A stretch of DNA of 43,407 bases, from positions 1 to 43,407 of the forward strand of contig CAMATX010000010.1 of assembly GCA_945861345.1 (NCBI GenBank). The letters run 5' to 3'. The notes below the pieces were generated by a model, which was given only the letters and a program-made list of their open reading frames with translations, was not told where the DNA came from and did no database searches. Position 1 is the first letter of the stretch. Every line of letters starts with the position of its first letter. The DNA is from Comamonas sp. lk. GTDB taxonomy: Bacteria > Pseudomonadota > Gammaproteobacteria > Burkholderiales > Burkholderiaceae_C. Shown here piece by piece: positions 24,766 to 33,172 of the stretch. A program made the translations under genes and the position numbers.

Positions 24766-25869
24766 TTAGCGGGGCATCCAGCCCAGGCCTTTGGCGTGCA
24801 GGCTTTGGATGTAGAGGCGATCAGCCGTCTCGGTCACGCCGGTGCTCTCTGGGTAGCTGCCGCTGGGGTCTTGCATATCGGTGAGCACTTTGCCGTCTTC
24901 GCTAAAAGCCATGACATGGCCGTAGGTCTTGGGGATAGGCCACAGGGCACGCGGCAGACGCAGCGTGAGCGCGCGCAGCCAGGGTTTATTGGCAAAGTTG
25001 TCGATGGTGGGGTTGCGCGGCTTGGCAAAACCGAGCCAGACTTTGCCATCGCGCCCGCGCGTCAGGTTGTCGGGGTAGCCGGGTAGGTTGTCAAATAAAA
25101 TCTGGGCGCCAGCAGGCACCGGTCCATCGCCCAACTGCAGCTTGTTGGCATCGAGCGCCAGCTTCCAGACGCGGTATTTGCCCGTCTCGTTTACAAACAG
25201 GGATTTTTCGTCCTGGCTCAAGGCCACGCCATTGGCAAAACTCAGGCCCTGGACCATCACGCGGGTTTGGCCGTTCGCCGGGTCAAACTCCAGGATGCGC
25301 CCGGTGGCCGATTGCTCCAGGATGTCCAAAATACTGGCCTCAAACGTGCCGCCCCAGACTTTGGGCGCAAAGCGGGTGGAGGCGTCGCTGAAGTACATCT
25401 TGCCGCTGCGGGCCACCACCACGGCGTCGGCGTAAGCAATGGGGCCGCCGTCCGCTTGGTCGGTCAGCAGCGTGACCTGGCGCGTCGGGCTAACCGACAG
25501 CAAGCCTTTGATGGCGTCGGCGGCGATCAGATTGCCTTTGGCATCAAAGTCAAAGCCCAGCACGCGCCCGCCGGTGTTGACGAACACTTCCTGGTCGCTG
25601 CCATCGGGCTGCATGCGCAAGATGTTGCCGCTGGCCACCGTGGTGTAGAGCTTGCCATCGGGCCCGATGGCAATGTGCTCGGGCCCGACTTCACCATGCA
25701 AGTCGATGATCTGCAAATGCGCCAGCTTGTCATTGACCGCATGCGGCCCTTGGTAGCCGGGCGCCTTGGGCGCGACCCAGGCCTGCGGGATGATGGGCAC
25801 CGGCCACAGAAAAAGATAGGCTAGGCCCAGTAACATGCACAGGCCCAGGAATTTAAAAATAGTTTTCAT
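24766..25869 (-). CDS. SMP-30/strictosidine synthase-like beta-propeller protein
   Basis: This 367-residue protein has an N-terminal membrane anchor or uncleaved signal (about 5-23: FKFLGLCMLLGLAYLFLWPVP). A six-bladed propeller of the SMP-30/gluconolactonase/strictosidine synthase-like type follows. Recognisable pieces are GPEHIAIGPDGKLYT, YFSDASTRF, SFANGVALSQDEKSLFVNETGKYRVWK and GYPDNLTRGRDGKVWLGF, typical of the APMAP-like branch with lactonase or esterase activity. The ATG at 25869 has GGAG 8 bp upstream; the GTG at 25875 would be too close to it. It precedes the MFS gene. The substrate is unknown. Confidence 0.85.
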   Translation of the reverse strand: MKTIFKFLGLCMLLGLAYLFLWPVPIIPQAWVAPKAPGYQGPHAVNDKLAHLQIIDLHGEVGPEHIAIGPDGKLYTTVASGNILRMQPDGSDQEVFVNTGGRVLGFDFDAKGNLIAADAIKGLLSVSPTRQVTLLTDQADGGPIAYADAVVVARSGKMYFSDASTRFAPKVWGGTFEASILDILEQSATGRILEFDPANGQTRVMVQGLSFANGVALSQDEKSLFVNETGKYRVWKLALDANKLQLGDGPVPAGAQILFDNLPGYPDNLTRGRDGKVWLGFAKPRNPTIDNFANKPWLRALTLRLPRALWPIPKTYGHVMAFSEDGKVLTDMQDPSGSYPESTGVTETADRLYIQSLHAKGLGWMPR

Positions 25870-25952
25870 GCGCACGTCTCCGGCAAATGGTGGTGTGGCC
25901 CATTATGGGTGGGGCTGCAAGGCAGCGGCCACGCACCGGCGCGACGGCAAGC

Positions 25953-27203
25953 CTAAGCGCCGTAGCGGCGCTGCCACTGCGTTTGCAGCGGCTCGACCCA
26001 GCTGGCATGCGGCTCAGGCAAAGCCGGCGCACTGCGGGCCAACTGGCCGGGTACCGGGGCGCTTTGGAAAAAAGCGCGCTGGGCAGGCGGCAAGGCCTGC
26101 ACGGCCAGCACCGTGGGGTCGCCCCAGACCCGAATATCGGCTTTGCGGGCCTGCGCCTCGGGGCTGAGCAAAAAATTGATCGACACCTGCGCCCCGGCGT
26201 AAGCCCGGGTATTGAAAGGGATGGCCAGGAAATGCGTGTTGCCCAAGGTGCCACCGTCAAACTGGTAGCTCTGCACGCTGGCGGCCATGCGGCCGGCGGC
26301 GATTTCGTTGGCGGCCTCATTGGGGTTAAAGGTCAGGGCCCAGAGCAGCTCGCCGTCGGCCATCATCTGGCGCTGGGCGGCCGCGCTCAGCGGGAATTGG
26401 CGGCCCTGGCGCCACAAATGCGGGTGCACCGCGTCCAGGGTTTTCCACAGCGCGGCGGTGCAGGCTTCAAAGGCGGCGGGCGTGTGCAGCTGGTAAAGGG
26501 CGGCGCGCGCTGCGCCTGGGTTCAAGTCCAGCAGCATTTGCTTGAGCCAGGTGGTGCCATGAAAGTCCGGCGGGCGCGGGTAACTCAGCCGCCCGGGGTG
26601 GCGCGCTGCAAAGTCCAGCCAGGCCGCCACGCTGCGCGGGGCGGCGCTGACACGCGCGCCATCGACCATAAAGGTAAGTTGGGCCATGCCCCAGGGCGCC
26701 TCCATGCCCAGGACGGGCTCGGAAAAATCGATGCGCGTGGTGGGTTTGCCCTCGGTATCGACGCCTGCATAGGCGGGCAGTTGCTCGGCAAACGGGCCTT
26801 TGAGCAGGCCTTCGCGCTTCATGGCCAGAAAGTTTTCGCCATTGATCCATGCCATGTCAACGCTGCCTTCGGTTTTCCCGGCGGCTTTTTCGTTGCGCAC
26901 GCGCTGCACCATCTCGGCCGCGTCGCTGATCTTGACGTGCACCAGCGTGATACCAAAGCGCTGCGCCAATTGCGCGGCGGCCCATTGGATGTAGGCGTTG
27001 ATGGCCGGCGCACCAGCCCAGGCGTTGAAGTACACGCTTTGGCCCTTGGCCTGTGCCAGCAGCGCGCGCCAGGCTGGGCTCTCGGCGCTGCGTGCCCAGG
27101 CTGCGCCAGGTGCAGAAGCGCCGGCAAGCAGCGGGGCTGCGGCTTGCAAAAGCGCGCGCCGTGTCGGTTGGTGGCGCCTTACGCCGGGTTTCAAGAATTC
27201 CAT
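25953..27203 (-). CDS. YnjB-like ABC transporter substrate-binding protein
   Basis: This 416-residue exported protein has a twin-arginine-like N-terminus (PTRRALLQAAAPLLAG). Its mature domain begins GQSVYFNAWAGAPAINAYIQWAA, characteristic of the YnjB branch of extracellular solute-binding proteins. MAWINGENF and ALTFNPNEAANEIA are other typical segments. YnjB normally works with permease YnjC and ATPase YnjD, but neither is encoded here; the neighbours are ftsY and the SMP-30-like gene. The ligand is not established. The start at 27203 is 11 bp after ftsY and has no strong ribosome site, so it may depend on coupling. Confidence 0.82.
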   Translation of the reverse strand: MEFLKPGVRRHQPTRRALLQAAAPLLAGASAPGAAWARSAESPAWRALLAQAKGQSVYFNAWAGAPAINAYIQWAAAQLAQRFGITLVHVKISDAAEMVQRVRNEKAAGKTEGSVDMAWINGENFLAMKREGLLKGPFAEQLPAYAGVDTEGKPTTRIDFSEPVLGMEAPWGMAQLTFMVDGARVSAAPRSVAAWLDFAARHPGRLSYPRPPDFHGTTWLKQMLLDLNPGAARAALYQLHTPAAFEACTAALWKTLDAVHPHLWRQGRQFPLSAAAQRQMMADGELLWALTFNPNEAANEIAAGRMAASVQSYQFDGGTLGNTHFLAIPFNTRAYAGAQVSINFLLSPEAQARKADIRVWGDPTVLAVQALPPAQRAFFQSAPVPGQLARSAPALPEPHASWVEPLQTQWQRRYGA

Positions 27204-27214
27204 TTCAGGGTTGG

Positions 27215-28234
27215 CTATTGCAAAAGCGCCTGCGCAAACTCGCGGGCGTTGAAGGTCTCAAGCTCTGCGATTTGCTCGCCCACGCCGATGAAGTACACCG
27301 GCACCGGCCGCTCGCGCGCAATCGCCGCCAGAACGCCGCCTTTGGCCGTACCGTCCAGCTTGGTAATCACCAGGCCCGTCAGGCCCAAAGCGTCGTCAAA
27401 AGCGCGCACCTGGGCCAGCGCGTTTTGGCCGGTGTTGCCATCAATGACCAGCAGCACCTCGTGCGGGCAGGTCTGCAAGCCTGAGGCGACGCCAGCTTTG
27501 GCCACAACGCGCTTCATTTTTTTGAGCTCCTCCATCAAGTGCAGCTGCGTGGGCAAGCGCCCGGCGGTGTCGATCAGCACCACGTCTTTTTTGCGCGCCT
27601 TGCCGGCGCAGACCGCGTCATAGGCCACCGCGGCCGGGTCGCCGCCTTCTTGGCTGACGATCTCTACCGTGTTGCGCTCGGCCCAGACCGTCAGTTGCTC
27701 GCGCGCGGCAGCGCGAAAAGTGTCAGCTGCCGCCAGCAACACGCTGGCGCCGCTATCGGCCAGACGGTGGGTGAGTTTGCCAATCGAGGTGGTTTTGCCC
27801 GCGCCGTTAACGCCCGCGACCATCACCACCGTGGGCTGCTCCGGGCCTATGGGCAGGCTGCGCTCCAGTGGGCTGAGCAGCTCGGTCAGCGCTTCTATCA
27901 AGAGCGCTTTGAGCTGTTCGGGGCTTTGGGCCTGGCTGTCTTTGGCACGCTGGCGCAGTTGCGCAATTAAATAAGTGGTGGCCGATACGCCGGCGTCGGC
28001 CATGAGCAAGGCGTTTTCCAGGTCCTCAAACAAGGCCTCGTCGATGCGCGATCCGCCAAACACCGAGGACAGGCCCGAGGCCGTCTTGCCCAAACCGGCT
28101 TTGAGGCGCGCCAGCCAGCTTTGCCGGGCCGGGGCCGCTGCGGTATTGGCTACGGCGTCTGACGGCGCAGCAGCCGAGGTGTCGGCGCCGGCATCGGGGG
28201 CGAGAGGGGGTTTCTTTTTGAAAAAGCTGAGCAT
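27215..28234 (-). CDS. ftsY: Signal recognition particle receptor FtsY
   Basis: This 339-residue SRP GTPase docks ribosome-SRP complexes at the membrane for co-translational insertion. It starts MLSFFKKKPP, followed by a short Ala-rich acidic/neutral A region. An N domain runs from about 38 to 125. The G domain has G1 GVNGAGKTT (141-149), DTFRAAAREQL (171-181), DTAGR (222-226) and TKLDGTAKGG (291-300). The A domain is shorter than in E. coli, as usual in betaproteobacteria. It is divergent from greB across about 80 bp. Confidence 0.97.
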   Translation of the reverse strand: MLSFFKKKPPLAPDAGADTSAAAPSDAVANTAAAPARQSWLARLKAGLGKTASGLSSVFGGSRIDEALFEDLENALLMADAGVSATTYLIAQLRQRAKDSQAQSPEQLKALLIEALTELLSPLERSLPIGPEQPTVVMVAGVNGAGKTTSIGKLTHRLADSGASVLLAAADTFRAAAREQLTVWAERNTVEIVSQEGGDPAAVAYDAVCAGKARKKDVVLIDTAGRLPTQLHLMEELKKMKRVVAKAGVASGLQTCPHEVLLVIDGNTGQNALAQVRAFDDALGLTGLVITKLDGTAKGGVLAAIARERPVPVYFIGVGEQIAELETFNAREFAQALLQ

Positions 28235-28245
28235 GGTGCGTTCTT

Positions 28246-28260
28246 AGAATGGTGCATTCT
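28246..28260. promoter_or_regulatory. Palindrome with back-to-back TAGAAT boxes between ftsY and greB
   Basis: AGAATG-GTG-CATTCT is a perfect inverted repeat with 6-bp arms in the ftsY/greB divergent region. With the adjoining T on each side, both strands read TAGAAT, a five-of-six match to a -10 box. This could be a bidirectional promoter core or an operator. No good -35 elements are placed for either direction, and the repeat lies 12 bp from the ftsY start. Confidence 0.3.
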
Positions 28261-28313
28261 ATGAAACCGTTTTTGCCCGCCCACCCTCTTCTTGCGCACC
28301 TTCGCCTTTGGCC

Positions 28314-28871
28314 ATGAGCAAAGCGTTTACCAAAGAGTCCGACGACGCCGACGAGGACGAGCTGCAACTGCCCGCGCTGCCACCTGGTGGCAAAAACTAC
28401 ATCACGACGCCGGGCTACAAGCGCTTGCGCGATGAGCTGCTGCAGCTCATCGACGTGGACCGCCCGCAAGTGGTCGAGGTGGTGCATTGGGCGGCGAGCA
28501 ATGGCGACCGCTCGGAAAACGGCGACTACCTGTATGGCAAAAAGCGCTTGCGCGAGATCGATAGGCGCATCCGCTTTTTAACCCGGCGCCTGGAGATGGC
28601 CGTGGTCACCGAACCGAGCCTGCACCACGGCAATGACCAGGTATTTTTCGGCGCCACGGTGCGCTATGTCGATGATCTGGAAGAAGAGCGCACGGTCACC
28701 ATCGTCGGTATCGACGAGTCCGACAGCAGCGCCGGCCAGGTGAGCTGGGTCTCGCCCATTGCGCGCACCTTGCTCAAAGCGCGTGTAGGCGACGTGCTGC
28801 GCCTGCCCATGCCCGAGCGGGTGGCCGAGATTGAGGTGCTGGACGTGCAGTACCCGGCCGCGCCGGCGTAG
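28314..28871 (+). CDS. greB: Transcription elongation factor GreB
   Basis: This 185-residue factor reactivates backtracked RNA polymerase by stimulating transcript cleavage. It has the N-terminal coiled coil carrying YITTPGYKRLRDELLQLI and the GreB signature WAASNGDRSENGDYLYGKKRLREIDRRIRFL. The acidic pair expected at the coiled-coil tip lies in the D-x-x-x-E stretch of that segment. The C-terminal FKBP-like domain follows. The N-terminus has an acidic run (ESDDADEDE). The ATG at 28314 is chosen over the TTG two codons earlier. It converges with the AlkD-like gene, 5 bp apart. Confidence 0.96.
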   Translation: MSKAFTKESDDADEDELQLPALPPGGKNYITTPGYKRLRDELLQLIDVDRPQVVEVVHWAASNGDRSENGDYLYGKKRLREIDRRIRFLTRRLEMAVVTEPSLHHGNDQVFFGATVRYVDDLEEERTVTIVGIDESDSSAGQVSWVSPIARTLLKARVGDVLRLPMPERVAEIEVLDVQYPAAPA

Positions 28872-28876
28872 GGCGG

Positions 28877-29563
28877 CTATTGACTTTTTAAATGCTTGGT
28901 CGCCTCGCGCACGCTGAGCGCTGACATAGCGGTTTCGTGCTTTTTCATGAACTGCTGGACAAAGACCGGGTTCCATCTGGCGTAGTCGCGAAATGCCCAG
29001 CCGATGGCTTTGCGGATGAAAAACTCAGGGTCGCCTGACAAAGCCAAAGCATAGCGGCCCAGCCGCTCGGTGTCGGTCTGTAGGCGCCAGCCCAGCTGGT
29101 GAATCATGGCGCTGCGCCGCACCCAAAAGTCGGGGTCGTCCAGCCACGCGTCCATGGCCTCTTGGGCAGGAAGGCCGCGCCGGCGTTCTTGCGCGACGAT
29201 GTCGCCGATGGCACCTGAAAGCGCATCGACCGTGTCCCACCACGCGTCTTTTTGGAGCAATGTCTTGAAGGCAGGTAAATCAGCGATGCTGAACAGCCGG
29301 GCGTTTTTTATCAGCACATCACAAGCGACGTAGTGGTATTCGCGCTCGGGTTTGCGCCACAGGGCGCGGGCAATGCGCAGCAAGGCCTGCGCATCCTGCG
29401 CCAGCGGGGGCAAGGATTTGCCTATTTGCCGACGCATCGGCGTTGGAACGCCCACAAACTCGAACTGCCCGCGCATATAGGCTTTCATGTCGCTGGCGCG
29501 CCGGGGGTCGGCGAGCGCACGCATAGCGTGCTCGACTTCAAGAACAAATGCGGCAGCGTTCAT
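28877..29563 (-). CDS. AlkD-like DNA alkylation repair protein
   Basis: This 228-residue all-helical protein belongs to the AlkD family of HEAT-repeat DNA glycosylases, which excise bulky or positively charged alkylated bases without base flipping. Family features include GQFEFVGVPTPMRRQIGKSL near the N-terminus, REYHYVACDVLIKN, KDAWWDTVDALSGAIGD (Trp and Asp residues of the catalytic cleft), and DPEFFIRKAIGWAFRDYARWNP. The length is close to the family norm. Some family members lack activity, so function is inferred. It starts 15 bp after the RSH gene stop and may be transcribed with it. Confidence 0.9.
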   Translation of the reverse strand: MNAAAFVLEVEHAMRALADPRRASDMKAYMRGQFEFVGVPTPMRRQIGKSLPPLAQDAQALLRIARALWRKPEREYHYVACDVLIKNARLFSIADLPAFKTLLQKDAWWDTVDALSGAIGDIVAQERRRGLPAQEAMDAWLDDPDFWVRRSAMIHQLGWRLQTDTERLGRYALALSGDPEFFIRKAIGWAFRDYARWNPVFVQQFMKKHETAMSALSVREATKHLKSQ

Positions 29564-29578
29564 CTGCAGCTCCCGCCA

Positions 29579-31807
29579 CTACACCGCCTTCTTGCTGCGT
29601 TTGGCACGCATCACCACCGATGAGCGCTGCAGCTTGGTGAGTATGCTTTCCATGTGATTGCGGTCGCGCACGGCGATCACAAAGTGCATGTCTTTGGCGT
29701 CGTGGCTGTTGGCCTCGCCCATTTCGATGTGGTCGATATCGGCCTCGGCCGCCGCCAGCACCGAGGCCACTTTGGCCATGACGCCGCGCCCATCGACCAC
29801 CGTCAGCGCCAGGTCGGCCTCAAAGCTGCGCGCCATCTCGTCGGACCATTCCACGCCCATAAAGCGCTCGCCGTCTTTGTGCTGCAGTTTTTTGGCCACC
29901 GGGCAATCGGCCATGTGCACTGCCAGGCCCTCGCCCCGGCCCAAATAGCCGACGATGGGGTCGCCGGGAATCGGGCGGCAGCACACCGCGTATTTGACCG
30001 ACGCGTTCTCGCTGCCGTCCAAGGTGATGGTACCCATGCCGTGCGCGTTGTCCGAGGCAAAGCGCTCGCGGGTCAGCAGCAGCGCGTCAGGGCGCTGGCC
30101 AGCGTCGGCCAACAGAGACACCATGCGCTTGGCCACGATATTGGCGATCCGCTTGCCCAGCCCCAGGTCGGTGAGCAGTTCGGTATGGTTTTTGCTGCCG
30201 GTAAAGCGCAGCACCTTGTCCCAAAAAGGCTTATTGCCCTCCAGCGGGGGCATGTTTTCAATACCCTCGGCGCGCAAGGCCTGCGCCAGCAACTTGGCAC
30301 CCAGCTCGGCGGACTCGGTGAGTTGCATGGTTTTCAGGTGGTGGCGGATTTTGGAGCGCGCCCGCCCGGTGCGCACAAAGCTCAACCAGGCTGGGTTGGG
30401 CGTGGATGTAGGCGCAGTGATCACCTCCACCACATCGCCGTTTTTGAGCGCGGTGCGCAAGGGCACTTGCTCGCCATTAATGCGCGCGGCCATGGTGCGG
30501 TCGCCCACATTGCTGTGGATGGCGTAGGCAAAATCGACCACCGTTGCTCCGCGCGGCAAGGCCATGATCTGGCTCTTGGGCGTGAACACATAGACCGCGT
30601 CTGGGAACAAATCGACTTTGACATGCTCCCAAAACTCGGCTGCATCGCGGGTTTCATCTTGGATATCGAGCAAGGACTGCAGCCACTGCGTGCCCAGGCG
30701 CTCTTGCGCCGCGTCCTGGGGGTTGTTGACCTTGTAGAGCCAGTGCGCAGCCACGCCCGATTCCGCGACCAGATGCATGGCCTCGGTGCGCATCTGAAAC
30801 TCCACATTAATGCCCGCTGGCCCCACCAGCGTGGTGTGCAGGGACTGGTAGCCATTGATTTTGGCAATCGCGATATGGTCTTTGAACTTGCCCGGCACCG
30901 GCTTGTAGAGCTGGTGCAATATGCCCAGCGCGGTGTAGCAATCGGTCACCTCGGGCACCAGCACCCGAAAGCCATAGACATCGGTTACCTGCGCGAAGCT
31001 CAGGTGCTTTTCGTTCATTTTGCGGTAAATCGAATACAGCGATTTTTCGCGGCCTGACACCCGCACTGGCATGCCATGGCTTGCAAAGGCGGCCTCCATT
31101 TCAGCCTTGACCTTTTGCAGCAAGTCGCGCCGGCGGCTGCGCGCCTTGGCTACCGCTTTGGAGAGCACCGCGTAGCGCCAGGGCAGCAGGTAGCGAAAAG
31201 ACAGCTCCTGCAACTCGCGGTAAATTTCGTTCAGGCCCAGGCGATGGGCGATAGGGCTGTAAATATCGAGCGTTTCCTGGGCGATACGCCCCCATTTATT
31301 GCGCGGCATATCGCCCATGGTGCGCATATTGTGGGTACGGTCGGCCAGCTTGATCAGGATGACACGCACGTCGCGCGCCATGGCCAGTAGCATTTTGCGA
31401 AACGATTCGGCCTGGTTTTCTTCGCGGGTGGTGAAGTTGATTTTTTCCAGCTTGGTCAGGCCGTCGACCAACTCAGCCACGGGCGAGCCAAAGCGCTCGA
31501 TCAGGTCCACTTTGGTAACGCCGCAGTCTTCCATGGCGTCGTGCAGCAAGGCGGCCATCAGGGCCGGGGCGTCGAGCTTCCAATCAGCGCACTGCGCGGC
31601 CACGGCAATCGGATGGGTGATATAGGGCGCCCCGCTACCACGTAGCTGACCCAGATGCGCCTCGTCGGCAAAGCGGTAGGCCTGGCGCACCTGCTCCACC
31701 TCGGCTGGCGATAAATAGTCGAGTTTGGCACCCAGACCGGCAAAGCCGGTCATCACCGCCTTGGCAGGAGCCAAAGCGGGGCGGGGTGGCGGTGGTGTTT
31801 TGCCCAT
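29579..31807 (-). CDS. Bifunctional (p)ppGpp synthetase/hydrolase (RSH; SpoT-like)
   Basis: This 742-residue stringent-response enzyme makes and degrades (p)ppGpp. The HD hydrolase domain is intact: H51, H65 and LLHDAMED with H89/D90 and E93/D94. The synthetase domain has GREKSLYSIYRKM and KFKDHIAIAKINGYQSLHTT. The K-F-K-D tetrad matches the RXKD class of bifunctional enzymes rather than the EXDD class of RelA. TGS (VFTPKSQIMALPRGATVVDFAYAIH), helical, zinc-finger-like and C-terminal ACT regions follow. The ATG at 31807 is used, although the first 28 residues are Pro/Ala-rich and weakly conserved. The usual neighbour rpoZ is absent. Confidence 0.93.
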   Translation of the reverse strand: MGKTPPPPRPALAPAKAVMTGFAGLGAKLDYLSPAEVEQVRQAYRFADEAHLGQLRGSGAPYITHPIAVAAQCADWKLDAPALMAALLHDAMEDCGVTKVDLIERFGSPVAELVDGLTKLEKINFTTREENQAESFRKMLLAMARDVRVILIKLADRTHNMRTMGDMPRNKWGRIAQETLDIYSPIAHRLGLNEIYRELQELSFRYLLPWRYAVLSKAVAKARSRRRDLLQKVKAEMEAAFASHGMPVRVSGREKSLYSIYRKMNEKHLSFAQVTDVYGFRVLVPEVTDCYTALGILHQLYKPVPGKFKDHIAIAKINGYQSLHTTLVGPAGINVEFQMRTEAMHLVAESGVAAHWLYKVNNPQDAAQERLGTQWLQSLLDIQDETRDAAEFWEHVKVDLFPDAVYVFTPKSQIMALPRGATVVDFAYAIHSNVGDRTMAARINGEQVPLRTALKNGDVVEVITAPTSTPNPAWLSFVRTGRARSKIRHHLKTMQLTESAELGAKLLAQALRAEGIENMPPLEGNKPFWDKVLRFTGSKNHTELLTDLGLGKRIANIVAKRMVSLLADAGQRPDALLLTRERFASDNAHGMGTITLDGSENASVKYAVCCRPIPGDPIVGYLGRGEGLAVHMADCPVAKKLQHKDGERFMGVEWSDEMARSFEADLALTVVDGRGVMAKVASVLAAAEADIDHIEMGEANSHDAKDMHFVIAVRDRNHMESILTKLQRSSVVMRAKRSKKAV

Positions 31808-31863
31808 GTGCTAACTGTAGCGCGCCCGGCCGCACCCAAAGTGCAGCGCGGGCTTTAGCCGCC

Positions 31864-31895
31864 AAAAAAGCCGCCCGATTCGCACCGGGCGGCTT
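31864..31895 (-). terminator. Rho-independent terminator of the liv/ligase operon
   Basis: On the minus strand a perfect 10-bp stem (AAGCCGCCCG / CGGGCGGCTT, 31868-31895) with an 8-nt loop is followed by a T run (31864-31869). It lies 26 bp after the stop of the last substrate-binding protein gene and before the RSH gene, so it ends the seven-gene operon. Confidence 0.9.
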
Positions 31896-31921
31896 GGAGG
31901 CTGAGGCTGCGCGTCAGCGGC

Positions 31922-33106
31922 TTACTTGACGCTGGAGGCGCTGACGTAGCCGGAGACGACCTTCCACTTGCCGTCTTGAATCTGCGACAGGCGCGAGGCG
32001 TCGCTACCGAGGCGCTTGGTGGCGCTGAAGGTGGCTTTGGCGCCGCCGAACATATCGGGCTCGAGCACGGTAGCGTCCATGGCTTTGATAAAGGTGTCGG
32101 TCGTCAGGTTCTTACCGGCCTTGCCCGCTGCCTGGGCGAAACTGTTAACGATGATGTAACCGTATACCGAGAACACGGTAGGGTCTTCGTTAAACATGGT
32201 TTTGTACTTGTTGGCCCAAAAACGGATGGGCTGCGAAGCCTCGTCCAGGTAGGGGTTTTGGACCGTCATAGTGGCGTACAAACCGTCCATGGCCTTGCCG
32301 CCGATCTTGTGGATTAGGTCGGTATAGGCGGCGCTTGAGCCAATGAAGACCGGGTTAAAGCCAATTTTGCGGGCGGTGCCGATGGCGCCGATGGTCTCGC
32401 GGATGATGGTGCCCAGCACCACCAAATCGCAGCCACTGGCCTGCAGCTTGGAGATTTGGGAGGAGAAGTCTGTGGCCCCGCGTTTGTAAGAGGTTTTCTC
32501 GGCAAATTCCATGTTCATGGTTTTGAGGCCGGCCTCGGCGCCACGCATGACTTCCAGGCCGAAATCGTCATCTTGGTACATGGTGCAGACTTTTTTAGCG
32601 CCTTTTTCTTTGATCAGGTTGGGCAAAGCCACCCGCATCTGGTCAAAGTAGGTGGCGGCAAAAGAGTATTTGAGGCGGTCCAGTGGCTCGTACATCTCGC
32701 GCGCGGCAGTGATGGGGAAGAAGTTGACGACATTCTTTTCAAACTGCACAGGCATCGCGGCCAGGTTTTGGGCGGTGCCGATGTGGCCAACCATGATGAA
32801 AATCTTGTCCTGGTTGACCAGTTTTTGGGCTGCCAGCACCGACTTTTTCGGGTCGTAGCCATCGTCTTCCACCAACAGTTTGAGTTTGCGACCGTTGATG
32901 CCGCCTTGCTCGTTGATCTCGGCGACGGCCAGTTGCATGCCGGCGCGCGCCTGCTTGCCAAAGCCGGCCAGCGGGCCGGACAAGTCCTGGATGGTGCCCA
33001 GGACGATTTCGTCTTTGCTCACGCCTTGCTGCTGGGCATGGGCGCCCAAAGCCAGCATGGCAGCCAGGGCCAAGCCTGTTTTCTTCAAAAAGTTCAATGC
33101 GGTCAT
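31922..33106 (-). CDS. Liv-type ABC transporter substrate-binding protein, second copy
   Basis: This 394-residue protein has a signal peptide (about 1-23, ending ALGAHAQ) and a type I periplasmic binding fold (Peripla_BP_6). It begins QQGVSKDEIVLGTIQDLSGPLAGFGKQ and includes KLLVEDDGYDPKKSVLAAQKLV. The ATG at 33106 follows GGAG at 7 bp; the upstream TTG is unlikely. It is a close paralogue of the upstream gene and shares most of its motifs along the whole length. The pair may give different affinity or ligand range to the single LivHMGF transporter. A carboxylate ligand is suggested by the CoA ligase in the operon. Confidence 0.93.
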   Translation of the reverse strand: MTALNFLKKTGLALAAMLALGAHAQQQGVSKDEIVLGTIQDLSGPLAGFGKQARAGMQLAVAEINEQGGINGRKLKLLVEDDGYDPKKSVLAAQKLVNQDKIFIMVGHIGTAQNLAAMPVQFEKNVVNFFPITAAREMYEPLDRLKYSFAATYFDQMRVALPNLIKEKGAKKVCTMYQDDDFGLEVMRGAEAGLKTMNMEFAEKTSYKRGATDFSSQISKLQASGCDLVVLGTIIRETIGAIGTARKIGFNPVFIGSSAAYTDLIHKIGGKAMDGLYATMTVQNPYLDEASQPIRFWANKYKTMFNEDPTVFSVYGYIIVNSFAQAAGKAGKNLTTDTFIKAMDATVLEPDMFGGAKATFSATKRLGSDASRLSQIQDGKWKVVSGYVSASSVK

Positions 33107-33146
33107 AGTGGTCTCCAAAAATAGTTATTACTAACAGGGCTTAGCC

Positions 33147-33162
33147 GGACGCTCGCGCGTCC
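33147..33162 (-). promoter_or_regulatory. Hairpin between the two binding-protein genes
   Basis: GGACGC-GCGA-GCGTCC on the minus strand is a perfect 6-bp stem with a 4-nt loop, in the 66-bp gap between the paralogous binding-protein genes. It is not followed by a T run. It could act as an mRNA 3'-end stabiliser or a processing site that allows unequal expression of the two genes. Confidence 0.4.
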
Positions 33163-33172
33163 AGCACGTTTT

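Noticed and set aside
25894..25915. CATAAT with CCCAT/ATGGG symmetry before the SMP-30-like gene
   Set aside because: The arms are only 5 bp and no -35 element is placed properly; too weak to report as a site.
25887..27623. Long plus-strand open frame (578 codons) opposite the YnjB-like and ftsY genes
   Set aside because: It is antisense to two well-supported genes, has biased low-complexity content and no recognisable motif; GC-rich codon use produces such frames.
29654..31057. Plus-strand open frame opposite the RSH gene
   Set aside because: It has no domain or ribosome site of its own and lies wholly within a conserved gene.
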